This document shows, piece by piece, positions 52,539-61,184 of a stretch of 64,000 bases of DNA (position 1 is its first letter; each line of letters starts with the position of its first letter). The notes beneath the pieces are model-generated. The model saw only the letters and a list, made by a program, of their open reading frames with translations, was not told the origin of the DNA and did not search any database. Both the position numbers and the translations under genes were made by a program. This DNA is from Pseudomonas entomophila (lineage in GTDB: Bacteria > Pseudomonadota > Gammaproteobacteria > Pseudomonadales > Pseudomonadaceae): NCBI RefSeq assembly GCF_013523125.1, contig NZ_JAAMQJ010000020.1, positions 19,726-83,725 of the forward strand, written 5' to 3'.

Positions 52539-55500
52539 TTACCCCTCCTCGCTCAGGCCGGCTTCCACCTGGTTGGCCTTGATGGCTTTGGCTGCTGCCT
52601 GTCCTCCCCGCTTAGTAAGGTCGATGCCGATGACCTTTATGTCCTCAGCGCCAGGATATTTAGAGGCGATAGTCAACCAGTGTTCCTGCAAGGCTGCTAC
52701 CAAGCCGTCAAACCCGACTCGAGCACCCTTTGGGGTCTCCCACCTGGTTTGATCATCTCGGCTGACAAGCAAAAAGATTCCACAACTCGACCTGTCATCA
52801 CGAAGGTAATCCCCGCATAGCTGATTCTCAAGGCGCTCGAAATGCTGCGGCCCAGTCCAGTTCTGCGAGAGCTTCAGTTCAACCGGTACGGGGGCATCGA
52901 ACTGGGTGTTCAGGAACCTGTAGTCCGGTCGCTTATCGTCTGCTAGCTGTTCCTCCTGGACTACCCCGTAGCGGCTAGCAGCCCGGTCTCTACACCAGTC
53001 CCCGATAAATTTTCGAACCGAGGTCTCCTGGCTTGAAGGCAAAAGAAGCTCTGCCCAGCTTGAGTCACTCTCTTCCAGCACATGCTTCAAATCCATTAGG
53101 CGATCGATAGCCAAATTCCAAAGCTCTCGGTGCGTGGTAGGAGTGCTTTCCAGCGAGTTATGGAAGTCAATGACTTTCTCTGGTGGCCAAGGCGGCGTTT
53201 GAGAATCTGCCGTGGCTTTCTGTTGCGCGTAGAAAGCACTCCAAGGGCGAAGGCTCTCAGCAGGATGAGCACAGGCAATTTCTTCCAAGGCCAGGAATGC
53301 TTCTTTCCCAGGTGTTTCTCGAATGAACGCTAGAAGTCCGTCACGAGCATACTGGGCATCGTCCCTCAGGCCAGGCGAGTAGACCCCTGTTCCTGCGCGT
53401 TGAATGTCATCTGCGATACGCACGTATTCGTTGACAAGCAGGTAAAGCGCCTTGGCATGTTCGACAGTTTTGTAATTCTGCCGGCAACGGCGTGCATTGT
53501 GGCCACCAACGATGCCAATCAGGCAGAGCATTGCGAATTGCGCTTTTGCCTCGTCTGAAGGCAGCGAGTCAATGCGAGTTGCCAGTGCCGGGATACCCTT
53601 AGCTGGGTCTGATCCAATCCACATAGCAAACCAAGAAGGCGCGATATCCAGATCGTTCTCTACCATGGCACGCTCGCTGGCTAGATCAGCCAGTGCCTGA
53701 TTGCTGACTGAGGACTCTACTACAACGCTCAGCACGAGTTGAAGAGATTCCAGTGTTTTTACAGGTTGGGCTAGACGGGCCATGAGCTGAGTTGATAGCG
53801 CGTCATACAGCCATTCGCCACTGTACCGCAGTCTACGTAGGACATGATTGCCACCAGAGTCCGCGTGCGACTCACCCAACTCGTAACAGATCTCACGCAT
53901 TACTATTTCTTGAAGGAGTTGCGGCCAGCGTTCGAACAGGTTAGGCAGCCACTCTGGGAAGCCATTCAGTTCAAGCAGGGCGTAACGAACGGCATACTCT
54001 GCATCTCTACGAGACATTTGGAGGAGGCTGGAGGGCTCTTCTCTGGCTTCGATAGCAAGCCCCGTCAAGCCCAGGATTACCTGATAGGGCACGTCATTCG
54101 CCGGCGCGCCTTCAGATGGAAGCTTGGGGCAGTAGTTTCTCCAGAAAGTAATCACACCCCCGCGAAACGCTTGAGCGACCGGCATCCCGAACTCAGGAAC
54201 GAGTGATTGCCAGTTGCCGTTGTTCCATGAGCTTGAGGATGACGTCCCGTCGCGCATCATGTCCAAGAGGTACACTTGATTACGTGTCATCATCCCAGGC
54301 TTTGGGCTGTTGATCAGTGCTACCTCGGCAGCGAGCCCTTCTCGCCAGCCGCGACGTCGGTTTTCTTCCTCAGCCTTCCATTGGGCCGCCTCTTCTTTCC
54401 ACTGAGCTTGCTGGATCTGCCATTCCTCGACTTGTCGCGGCGGCGGATTCAGCATGAGCTCCAGCTTATCGCCAAGCTCAGCGTCGGACTCAGTGGCCTT
54501 TCGAAGCTGCACCTGCCACTCAATCGGCGTGCCATGCTGCTGATAAATTTCAAAGGCCATACTCATCGCCATGTGGCGATCCTGCAACTCGGTGAGACTG
54601 AGAATTTGGTCGCAGGCGCGATCAAAATTCTGTTTATTCAGCGTCCAGAATGGTCGGAAACCGATCAATTGCCAGACATTAATGACTGGCTCGTTACGGT
54701 GCACACGCCCCTTTCGGGCAACCTCGACGTCGTGCCAGAACAGTTTGTAATCGAGCTCAGCCCAAGCAGGCACCGCTATTCTGAGATTCTCACCGACCTC
54801 TTGACTGTCTCGCTCATCATAGACATGTGCCAGCGCGAGTTTGCTCATGATGTCTAGAGCGGCCTCATCGAGTGCAAATGGATGACGATCTTGGATCAGT
54901 CGGAGCACACCTTGGCCAGCAATTTCGGCAAGCCAAATATACCTTTTCGAGATGGTGCTGAAACCATGATCTTTGGTAGGCGGCTTGGCCAGAAGCTCTC
55001 CTAGCCCACGGATAAAGGTGGGTAGATACTCCAGCGGCAAATCTGCTGCCAAGTTCGAAAGGTTAATCGTCAGGCTGTCCCTGCCACTGTAACGCTCCTT
55101 CTTGGCCGCTCGCTGGATCGCATCTAGCAACCAGCGAATTGAGTCATCGTTCGGCGGCAGGATATCGACAAGCTCTGCCAACCACTCCCGATTAATGTCC
55201 TCGTCACCATTCAGCAACCCTTGGCGTAGGTCAGCGACGTCCTGGGGTGTACCCAAATCGATGACGGCACGTATGGCTGCCAAACGCATGTGCTTGTGCT
55301 GTGCAGTGAGAGCGAATAGCTTCGTTTCTGCGAGCGCACCCATCACCTCCCCTTGCCAAACCATGCGTAGCAGGAACCAGGTGATATCGTCGTTTGTACT
55401 GTAGAGCGCCAGCAGGTCTTTGATATCCCCTGTGAGGTCATGGTGAGCGAATCTCTGTACAGCTGAATAGTCAGTCATCGACCAGCTATGGGCCGGCTGC

Positions 55501-56882
55501 GCCAAGTGCTCGCAAGTTTTACGCAATACGTTCCGGCGAGTCGTTAATGGGAGTTGGCCTGGATCACCACCCTCGAAGAATACCTCTGGAGCAACCTCCT
55601 CCAACCGTGCACAAATGCGATCATCCAAAAGCGCTAGCCAAGGCAGGACTGGACGCAGCGAGGGATTGATTACCTGCAGTCCGTATTGAGTGCGGAAGAA
55701 CAGATTCTCGATCTTGACCCGAGAGGCCGAACCGCGGATCAGCTCGTGAAGCCACTCAGCCGTTAGGTATTCTCGAACGGTGCGATGGTGAAAACGAACC
55801 GTTCCATATATGCCAGGCTCGAAAATCGGCCGGCTTAGCAGTGTCCCTGCGTCCGCGTCATTCCAATTCTTGAGGACAGAACGAACCGGGATGCCCTTCT
55901 TATTGGCATCACCATCCGGTACGCGGACAGCAGACATCTGACCCAGTGTTGTCGCGGCGGCTATGAGGCAGACACCTTCGCGCAGTCTCTCTGGGGCGAT
56001 AGGTTTGATCTCAGCGCGATTTTGGTCATGTTCTTCTAGGCGACGGTCGATGCTGCTTCTCATCAGCTCAAGGCGCGAACCTATACGGTGATGAGCGTGC
56101 CAATAGTCGACGAGCTCCAGGAAATCCAGTGGGCGCGTCGTCAACGACCACGCATCCCTCCGGTCAAGTTCAGCGCGGAAGCTCTTACCATCTGTGACAC
56201 CGGTGGTTGCCAGGAACCGGTCGACCTGCTCTCCATGAATATCATCCAGAGTCACTACAACGAACGACCCACCTGACTCTGTCTCTGCTGGAATCGTGTG
56301 CGCTACACCTTCAGGTACATCAGCAGCATTTGCAGGCGCTTGCTTAGCTATGGGCGCAAAGGCAAACGTCGACTCACAGATCGCTAGATCTGTCCTAGCG
56401 CGCCACGCTGTGCTACGCCCGGTAATGAGTAGGTGCGCCTGGGCGCCAAGGTGTTGGGTCAACCGGCCAATTTTACGGATTGCGCGCTCAAAATCTCTCG
56501 GATCCTTTAACCGCGCCTCGTCTACTGAATCCATGAACAGCCAGCCTTCCGCACCGGAGTCCAGCCAGCTTTCGAATTCCTTGAAGCTGCCTTCTTCGAT
56601 AGCGTCTTCCAAATCTGGGTAGACGTTTTCGATCCGCAGAAAGAAGGCCGTTTTCCCTTGGCTACGGAGCTGGCGGGTGACGTTCCGGATTTCAGCGGTC
56701 TTACCCGATCCAGCCTCTGAGAGCAGTATGACTCGTTGATGCTGAAGCAAGTCTGCCCAGCGAAGATCTCCAGTCCTGTTATGGCGACCGCTCAAGTCAA
56801 CATCGTCAGTCGCGTCTGAATCGAAGGGGATTTTAGAGAAGGTACGATCAAGGTCAATAAAGTCGTCCAAATGCCACGTCAT
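52539..56882 (-). CDS. Large NACHT-type NTPase with C-terminal PD-(D/E)XK nuclease-like domain
   Basis: Protein of 1447 residues (start chosen at MTWHLDDFIDLDRTF; the frame is open 49 codons earlier). Near the N-terminus lies a NACHT/STAND P-loop: Walker A VILLSEAGSGKTAEIRN (residues 51-67), Walker B GWLFMDSVDEARL (113-125) with the NACHT-typical small residue and second acid, and sensor LLITGRSTAWRART near 155-165. The middle is a long helical solenoid (about 350-1150). The last 180 residues carry KRPDYRF (Asp about 1320) and PVPVELKLSQ (Glu-x-Lys, about 1335-1337), with LENQLCGDYLR behind, which is the PD-(D/E)XK nuclease pattern. The architecture, sensor-solenoid NTPase with nuclease, is typical of anti-phage effectors, here with the nuclease at the C-terminus. 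Flanked by two small genes in the same direction. Confidence 0.8.
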   Translation of the reverse strand: MTWHLDDFIDLDRTFSKIPFDSDATDDVDLSGRHNRTGDLRWADLLQHQRVILLSEAGSGKTAEIRNVTRQLRSQGKTAFFLRIENVYPDLEDAIEEGSFKEFESWLDSGAEGWLFMDSVDEARLKDPRDFERAIRKIGRLTQHLGAQAHLLITGRSTAWRARTDLAICESTFAFAPIAKQAPANAADVPEGVAHTIPAETESGGSFVVVTLDDIHGEQVDRFLATTGVTDGKSFRAELDRRDAWSLTTRPLDFLELVDYWHAHHRIGSRLELMRSSIDRRLEEHDQNRAEIKPIAPERLREGVCLIAAATTLGQMSAVRVPDGDANKKGIPVRSVLKNWNDADAGTLLSRPIFEPGIYGTVRFHHRTVREYLTAEWLHELIRGSASRVKIENLFFRTQYGLQVINPSLRPVLPWLALLDDRICARLEEVAPEVFFEGGDPGQLPLTTRRNVLRKTCEHLAQPAHSWSMTDYSAVQRFAHHDLTGDIKDLLALYSTNDDITWFLLRMVWQGEVMGALAETKLFALTAQHKHMRLAAIRAVIDLGTPQDVADLRQGLLNGDEDINREWLAELVDILPPNDDSIRWLLDAIQRAAKKERYSGRDSLTINLSNLAADLPLEYLPTFIRGLGELLAKPPTKDHGFSTISKRYIWLAEIAGQGVLRLIQDRHPFALDEAALDIMSKLALAHVYDERDSQEVGENLRIAVPAWAELDYKLFWHDVEVARKGRVHRNEPVINVWQLIGFRPFWTLNKQNFDRACDQILSLTELQDRHMAMSMAFEIYQQHGTPIEWQVQLRKATESDAELGDKLELMLNPPPRQVEEWQIQQAQWKEEAAQWKAEEENRRRGWREGLAAEVALINSPKPGMMTRNQVYLLDMMRDGTSSSSSWNNGNWQSLVPEFGMPVAQAFRGGVITFWRNYCPKLPSEGAPANDVPYQVILGLTGLAIEAREEPSSLLQMSRRDAEYAVRYALLELNGFPEWLPNLFERWPQLLQEIVMREICYELGESHADSGGNHVLRRLRYSGEWLYDALSTQLMARLAQPVKTLESLQLVLSVVVESSVSNQALADLASERAMVENDLDIAPSWFAMWIGSDPAKGIPALATRIDSLPSDEAKAQFAMLCLIGIVGGHNARRCRQNYKTVEHAKALYLLVNEYVRIADDIQRAGTGVYSPGLRDDAQYARDGLLAFIRETPGKEAFLALEEIACAHPAESLRPWSAFYAQQKATADSQTPPWPPEKVIDFHNSLESTPTTHRELWNLAIDRLMDLKHVLEESDSSWAELLLPSSQETSVRKFIGDWCRDRAASRYGVVQEEQLADDKRPDYRFLNTQFDAPVPVELKLSQNWTGPQHFERLENQLCGDYLRDDRSSCGIFLLVSRDDQTRWETPKGARVGFDGLVAALQEHWLTIASKYPGAEDIKVIGIDLTKRGGQAAAKAIKANQVEAGLSEEG

Positions 56883-57142
56883 AGCGAGTCTCAAGCAGGT
56901 CAGGTACAGTCCCGAATCGGGCCGCAGAGGCTCAGCTATCCTACCTGAATTGGCGCCAGCATCGGCGCCCACCGCGGGAATTTGACTCAGTAATCCGAGG
57001 GGGCCAGCTTGCTCGACCCAGCTATACAATGTGCAATCATTGCCTCCCAGCGAGGCGGTTTCACGATGCTTAAAACATCCATCATAATGTACCGCGCGCC
57101 CTGCCTAACAAGCTCATCCTTAGACGCGCTAACGAAACCGCC

Positions 57143-57361
57143 TTAGTAGTGCTTGCGACCGAGCCCGCCTTCACCATCAAGCATCCGTTCGACGAACTCG
57201 ATGGACATCTCCAGTTCGCCCTCAGCTTCCTTGAAGACTGACTCGAGTGATGTGTGATCACCGGAGGCCCGGAGCTTTGCAAGCAGCTCCAGCAGCTCTC
57301 GGCCCTGAGCCATGGGCATCTGGATGCTGCAGTACACGGTGTCCTTGTCGTCTCTGGCCAT
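57143..57361 (-). CDS. Small hypothetical protein upstream of NACHT gene
   Basis: A 72-residue protein from the ATG at 57361 (MARDDKDTVYCSIQMPMAQG), with GGGGA four bases upstream. A mostly helical, acidic body (LLELLAKLRASGDHTSLESV; EAEGELEMSIEFVERMLDGE). The gene precedes the NACHT gene by about 260 bases, same strand, and follows hairpin repeat B. Family unknown; it could be a regulator or third component. Confidence 0.6.
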   Translation of the reverse strand: MARDDKDTVYCSIQMPMAQGRELLELLAKLRASGDHTSLESVFKEAEGELEMSIEFVERMLDGEGGLGRKHY

Positions 57362-57390
57362 GGGATCCCCAAAAAACTCTCGTGCTCGGG

Positions 57391-57489
57391 CGCGCCCTTG
57401 CGGGCCGGCTGTCGTAAACCGAGCCGCTCGCCATGGCGGCGTCTCGGCCCTGCGGGCGTCCATCCTCGCGCCTGCGCGCTCCGCTTGCC
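57391..57489 (+). repeat. Multi-hairpin intergenic repeat, copy B
   Basis: Holds GGCTGTCGTAAACC and ends CTGCGCGCTCCGCTTGCC. Stems: GCCC/GGGC (57394-), CCGAG (57419-57423)/CTCGG (57443-57447), GCCC/GGGC. Compared with copy C the main stem changes from CCAAG/CTTGG to CCGAG/CTCGG, a paired change. Confidence 0.8.
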
Positions 57490-57560
57490 TAGATGCTGAT
57501 GACCCAAGGCGCGGCAGCGGAGCACAAGGAAGACGGCGATAATCAAGCCGCCCTCCTCTC

Positions 57561-58115
57561 TTACTTGTGAAGCTTACTGAAGCGAGACGCTAACGTTGCA
57601 GGTTCCATCACCATCCAGCTCTGTGGATCAGCCGTACATTTTACCATCCTCCAAGCAGCGTGAAGGAAAAATGCAGCCGCCAGGCCACCTTCCACAATTG
57701 CACAATTAGTTATGTCCGAGATCCCCACACCAGTGATACCGAGGAAGTACCCTAGATAAATATTGGCGGGCCACCCCAAGACAAAAACCACGGCAAAAGC
57801 GATCATCGCGTAGATAGCCAGATAGGACGGAACTTGCCACCGATATTTAGTAGCAAAACTTCTCACACCCTTACTGTTTTCGAACCCATATAGAACTCCG
57901 AAGTTTTTCTCTTTCTTCTTGGAGTTTTTGACAATCGTATACAGCGTGACGTTATCGCCTGCGTTAAGATCCTCGTAGAATTCAGTTTCCATCTGGATGT
58001 TCGGTATCTTATGTCCATCCAGACTCACAGTCGCTTTAAGTCCCTTGCTCATCCTATAGGTCACGTCGACGTAGTCGAGCTTCCCAGAGACCTTAGCGCA
58101 GTCAAATTTGATCAC
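57561..58115 (-). CDS. Two-helix membrane protein
   Basis: 184 residues from a GTG at 58115 (VIKFDCAKVSGKLDYVDVTY), with AAGGA six bases upstream. A soluble N-terminal part (about 1-95) rich in beta strands (SKGLKATVSLDGHKIPNIQM, then AGDNVTLYTIVKNSKKK) is followed by two membrane segments (LAIYAMIAFAVVFVLGWPAN; GISDITNCAIVEGGLAAAFF). The frame could run 25 codons longer. Family unknown. It is divergent from the double-HTH regulator and shares its control region, so the two likely form a pair. Confidence 0.65.
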   Translation of the reverse strand: MIKFDCAKVSGKLDYVDVTYRMSKGLKATVSLDGHKIPNIQMETEFYEDLNAGDNVTLYTIVKNSKKKEKNFGVLYGFENSKGVRSFATKYRWQVPSYLAIYAMIAFAVVFVLGWPANIYLGYFLGITGVGISDITNCAIVEGGLAAAFFLHAAWRMVKCTADPQSWMVMEPATLASRFSKLHK

Positions 58116-58220
58116 TATATATCCTTTGAATTCAGCCAATCGAGATGTGGCTAGGCACCCACCCAGCCTGGTCAGTGAGGCTGGGAGCACCTATCCAGGC
58201 AGCTTGCGTAAGCCTGATCG

Positions 58221-58233
58221 CCCCATAAAGGGG
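58221..58233. promoter_or_regulatory. CCCC-ATAAA-GGGG palindrome in divergent region
   Basis: The 180-base gap between the divergent membrane-protein and HTH-regulator genes contains CCCCATAAAGGGG, with a further GGGGC just right of it (58251-58255). A likely operator for the adjacent regulator. Confidence 0.4.
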
Positions 58234-58295
58234 ACTATAAACCGTCGAATGGGGCATGGCAATCTGACTTCATGCTCTATTTGCTGGAGCGTTTT

Positions 58296-58742
58296 ATGCT
58301 GCCCCGCCATGCACTCGCAGCTGTCATCCGCGCTCTCCGAGCGATCAAGGGTGTGAGCCAGGCGGAGTTGCCTGCAGACCGCAAGCACCTCTACAAGCTC
58401 GAAGCCGGTCTTTCTAACATCAGTCTTGAAATGCTCGTTCAACTGGCTCAATCGCTGGATGTAGCTCCGGCCACGCTTGTTGTTCTATTTCAGGCAATCG
58501 ATCAGTCATCCACGCCCGATTCGATCATCGACAGAGTAAGGTCTGAGCTGGTGGATTTTGGACGCCTGGGCGGGCCTGCAGAATTGGCTAGACAGGTCGA
58601 ACTGGGTGGAGAGCAATCCAGAAACGCTGCTGTAGAGGATCGAAACGCCGCGATCCAAGCGTGCAAAGCCAAGGGTCTCACTCAACGACAAACGGCTGCT
58701 GAACTAGCGCTATCGAAATCCACCGTTGCCAGAGCGTGGTGA
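58296..58742 (+). CDS. Double-HTH transcriptional regulator
   Basis: 148 residues from the ATG at 58296 (MLPRHALAAVIRALRAIKGV), with GGAG about 7 bases upstream. An XRE-type HTH lies in the N-terminus (KGVSQAELPADRKHLYKLEA, NISLEMLVQLAQSLDVAPAT). A second HTH of Hin/resolvase type lies in the last 30 residues (IQACKAKGLTQRQTAAELAL, SKSTVARAW). The combination is unusual for such a small regulator. It is divergent from the membrane protein gene and probably controls both. Confidence 0.7.
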   Translation: MLPRHALAAVIRALRAIKGVSQAELPADRKHLYKLEAGLSNISLEMLVQLAQSLDVAPATLVVLFQAIDQSSTPDSIIDRVRSELVDFGRLGGPAELARQVELGGEQSRNAAVEDRNAAIQACKAKGLTQRQTAAELALSKSTVARAW

Positions 58743-58950
58743 TAGCAGATCGCGCGCCGTTGCCTCCACGTCAGCCGCACATCAATATATCCATCTAGCT
58801 GAAAACAGTGATGCTGTTGATCCGTAGACGCGTGAGGTATAGCCTTGTGGATTTCGACCACGATGCTCGTACACATCCGATTGCGCTGCTATCGACCTAG
58901 AAGCCTCAGAGCTTAAAACGAACGTTAACAGCGTTCTAAAAGCTTTCTGG

Positions 58951-59060
58951 CGCGCCCCCTTTGGGGGACGGCTGTCGTACACCAAGCCACTGCGTGGCTT
59001 GGCCCTTCGGGCTTCCATCCTCGCGTCTCCGACCCTCCTGGTCTGCGCGCTCCGCTTGCC
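58951..59060 (+). repeat. Multi-hairpin intergenic repeat, copy C
   Basis: Starts CGCGCCCCCTTTGGGGGACG, holds GGCTGTCGTACACC and ends CTGCGCGCTCCGCTTGCC. Stems: CCCCC/GGGGG, CCAAGCCA (58982-58989)/TGGCTTGG (58995-59002), GCCC/GGGC, GACC/GGTC. It lies between the double-HTH regulator and the first phosphatase gene. Confidence 0.85.
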
Positions 59061-59193
59061 GCTTAGGGGTCATGAATCAGCTCGTTTGAGGTCGCTTCCT
59101 CATCATCGGCGTCTACATCAACAGCCCATATGCGTATCACCATCAGGTAAAATATTGCGGTCTTCTAGGCTGATTTTGGAGCGTTCGTAGCTC

Positions 59194-60204
59194 ATGCCTC
59201 ATCTGCTTAAACTCCCGCAAAATCATGCTGGCCGCGACTTCATTGTGGGCGATATCCACTTCAAGACCCGAGAACTCCACAGGGGCCTGCAAGCGCTCGA
59301 TTTCGATAAGTCTGTCGACCGGCTAATCGCCGTCGGGGATCTCATCGACCGTGGGCCAGACATGCTAGATGGCTTGAAGCTATTAGGCGAACCGTGGTTC
59401 TTCACCGTGAAGGGAAACCATGAGCAGATGCTCATCGACGCCTATCGAGCTAACCCACGCTTGCCCTACTCCGCTCATGACGCCCGGTGGTGGCTCACGA
59501 TTGATGACGAGTCTAAGCCCATGATCATCGACAAGCTGGATAGCTTGCCGCTTGTTATTGAGGTGGAGACGGCACAGGGCTTGGTCGGTGTAGTGCACGC
59601 TGACGTGCCTGTGAGGCTGGCCTGGAATGATTTTACCCAGAGCCTCGATAGCACACAGATTCAGGATACCGCGCTGTGGGGTCGTGAGCGGATCAAGAAG
59701 CATCATCGCGGTGGTGTTCCGGGTGCTTGGCGTGTCTGTGTCGGGCACACCTGGATTCCGCATTCTCTGCGTCTTGGGAATGTCCTTGCTCTAGATGTCA
59801 CTGGCGGTGGGCATGGCCCCTTGGCGATCTACTCACTGCAGGACGACGTCGTTTACGTGGATGGTAAAGCCTCTGGGCTCGATCAGGCAGAGCGCCTCGG
59901 TGAGCAACTGAACGAACTAGAGCAGTCGCTGACTTCATTCAAGACACTGCTGAGCGTGAACAAGCTTGTCGAATCGCAGATCGCTAGTCGCGATGCGGAA
60001 GCGCGTGCGCAGCAGATTACTTCTACCTGGCTTACACTGGCTGACGATATCACCAGCATACAGCAGCTGATGAATACCCTGCACGGATTGAGCCTGCTGT
60101 CCGGAGAACGCCGTGTGGTTAAGCAGGAGGAGCTGCAGACAAGGTACGCCGGCACGCCCACAGGGGAATTGCTCACACGGCTGTTTGGTTCCGGATGTGA
60201 ATAA
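59194..60204 (+). CDS. Metallophosphoesterase, PP1-like, copy 1
   Basis: Phosphatase of 336 residues with the calcineurin-like core: GDIH (residues 19-22), GDLIDRG (48-54), GNHE (74-77), HADVP near 135, and GHTWIP near 185. These bind a two-metal centre, so it should hydrolyse phosphoester bonds (Ser/Thr protein phosphatase PrpA/B type or diadenosine-tetraphosphatase). A helical C-terminal extension (about 225-336, e.g. [20 protein letters not shown]) follows the catalytic domain. A paralogue lies 1 kb downstream. Ribosome site GGAG is about 20 bases away and weak, so the start is less sure. Confidence 0.82.
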   Translation: MPHLLKLPQNHAGRDFIVGDIHFKTRELHRGLQALDFDKSVDRLIAVGDLIDRGPDMLDGLKLLGEPWFFTVKGNHEQMLIDAYRANPRLPYSAHDARWWLTIDDESKPMIIDKLDSLPLVIEVETAQGLVGVVHADVPVRLAWNDFTQSLDSTQIQDTALWGRERIKKHHRGGVPGAWRVCVGHTWIPHSLRLGNVLALDVTGGGHGPLAIYSLQDDVVYVDGKASGLDQAERLGEQLNELEQSLTSFKTLLSVNKLVESQIASRDAEARAQQITSTWLTLADDITSIQQLMNTLHGLSLLSGERRVVKQEELQTRYAGTPTGELLTRLFGSGCE

Positions 60205-60222
60205 TGGAAAACGTGCCGAACA

Positions 60223-60474
60223 ATGCCTGATGCTTATCTTGCTCAAGAGATAGACTGCCAGGTTGCAGTACATAAACTGACCGTAAATCCACCCAAGGCC
60301 GCACCGGTGACCTCAGACGAAAAAAACACGAAGAACAAGGAGGCCACTGCCGCATACGAGCAGAAGCAAAACCGAAAGCGACCTAACTTCCTCAACCAGT
60401 CCATGCTTGATCAGATCGCGCATGATCACTCGCGATACCTCAAAGAGGTAGGCGCAAAAAGTAAGGAACGCTGA
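60223..60474 (+). CDS. Small hypothetical protein
   Basis: An 83-residue, highly charged frame (MPDAYLAQEIDCQVAVHKLT ... MLDQIAHDHSRYLKEVGAKS), 18 bases after the first phosphatase, so in the same transcript. The second half is basic and lysine-rich. No family recognised; not found beside the second phosphatase. Confidence 0.45.
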   Translation: MPDAYLAQEIDCQVAVHKLTVNPPKAAPVTSDEKNTKNKEATAAYEQKQNRKRPNFLNQSMLDQIAHDHSRYLKEVGAKSKER

Positions 60475-60505
60475 ATTACCTACGTGACCATTTGCGGGAG
60501 GAAGC

Positions 60506-60679
60506 ATGCAGTTTCAAAAAACCAGAGACCCTGAACGAGTTGAGGTTGAGCGCCGAGCAGCGGCCCATGCAGCAGCCGGCTACCCGTCTCCAAGACATGA
60601 TCCTGCGATGGACGCGGAATCGATCATCAAGGCAGTCAAGCTTGCACGGGCCGTTGAGATTGCAAACTCAAAAACCTAG
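60506..60679 (+). CDS. Small hypothetical protein, 57 residues
   Basis: A short frame (MQFQKTRDPERVEVERRAAA ... SIIKAVKLARAVEIANSKT) with a strong ribosome site GGGAGGAAGC directly before the ATG, which is why I call it. It is arginine- and alanine-rich and follows the 83-residue gene by about 30 bases, so the two small genes and the phosphatase probably form one operon. Family unknown. Confidence 0.5.
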   Translation: MQFQKTRDPERVEVERRAAAHAAAGYPSPRHDPAMDAESIIKAVKLARAVEIANSKT

Positions 60680-61017
60680 ATCAGCATTAATCCAGCGTGG
60701 TGGGCGTCACTGTCTGCACTCGCAGAAATACCAGCATTGGTTGACCTCAAATCGGCTCGCAGCCAGCTGTCACGTAACGGATTCGCCAGTGATGGCCATG
60801 ATCGCTCTGAACGGCACACCATAAGCTTGCTTCAATAGCGGGGCTCCAGCCTCCGCCATGCCCTGGATTGTTCGCTTCATAAAGTGCTCCTCAATGCATC
60901 ACAGGCTGGATGCGATACTAGAACGTGATGACGAGCCTAGGCGAGTCGCCCCTCCGCCTGAGCTTGGATTCCCTGCAAATTTCTCAACGTAACGCCAAAT
61001 CAACGCTTTACATAATG
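60680..61017. other. Gap with no clear gene
   Basis: 338 bases between the small-gene operon and the second phosphatase. I see no coding frame with a ribosome site. An inverted repeat begins at 61018, at its right edge. Confidence 0.4.
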
Positions 61018-61071
61018 CCCCCGAATGGGAGCATTAGCCTCAAAAGCGCGCCTAATGTTCCCATATGGGGG
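61018..61071. repeat. 20-bp inverted repeat upstream of second phosphatase
   Basis: Arms CCCCCGAATGGGAGCATTAG (61018-61037) and CTAATGTTCCCATATGGGGG (61052-61071) match at 17 of 20 positions with a 14-base spacer. It lies about 115 bases before the phosphatase start, so it may be an operator or a terminator of the preceding operon. The first phosphatase has no counterpart. Confidence 0.6.
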
Positions 61072-61184
61072 CGGCACGCGAGACGTTGCTGAGAGGGCAT
61101 TTCCCCTCGACGGGTGCTCCCGAGAAGCGGAAAATAGGCAGCTTCCCGACAGACCGGCATACCACCGGAGACGTACCCTACCCT

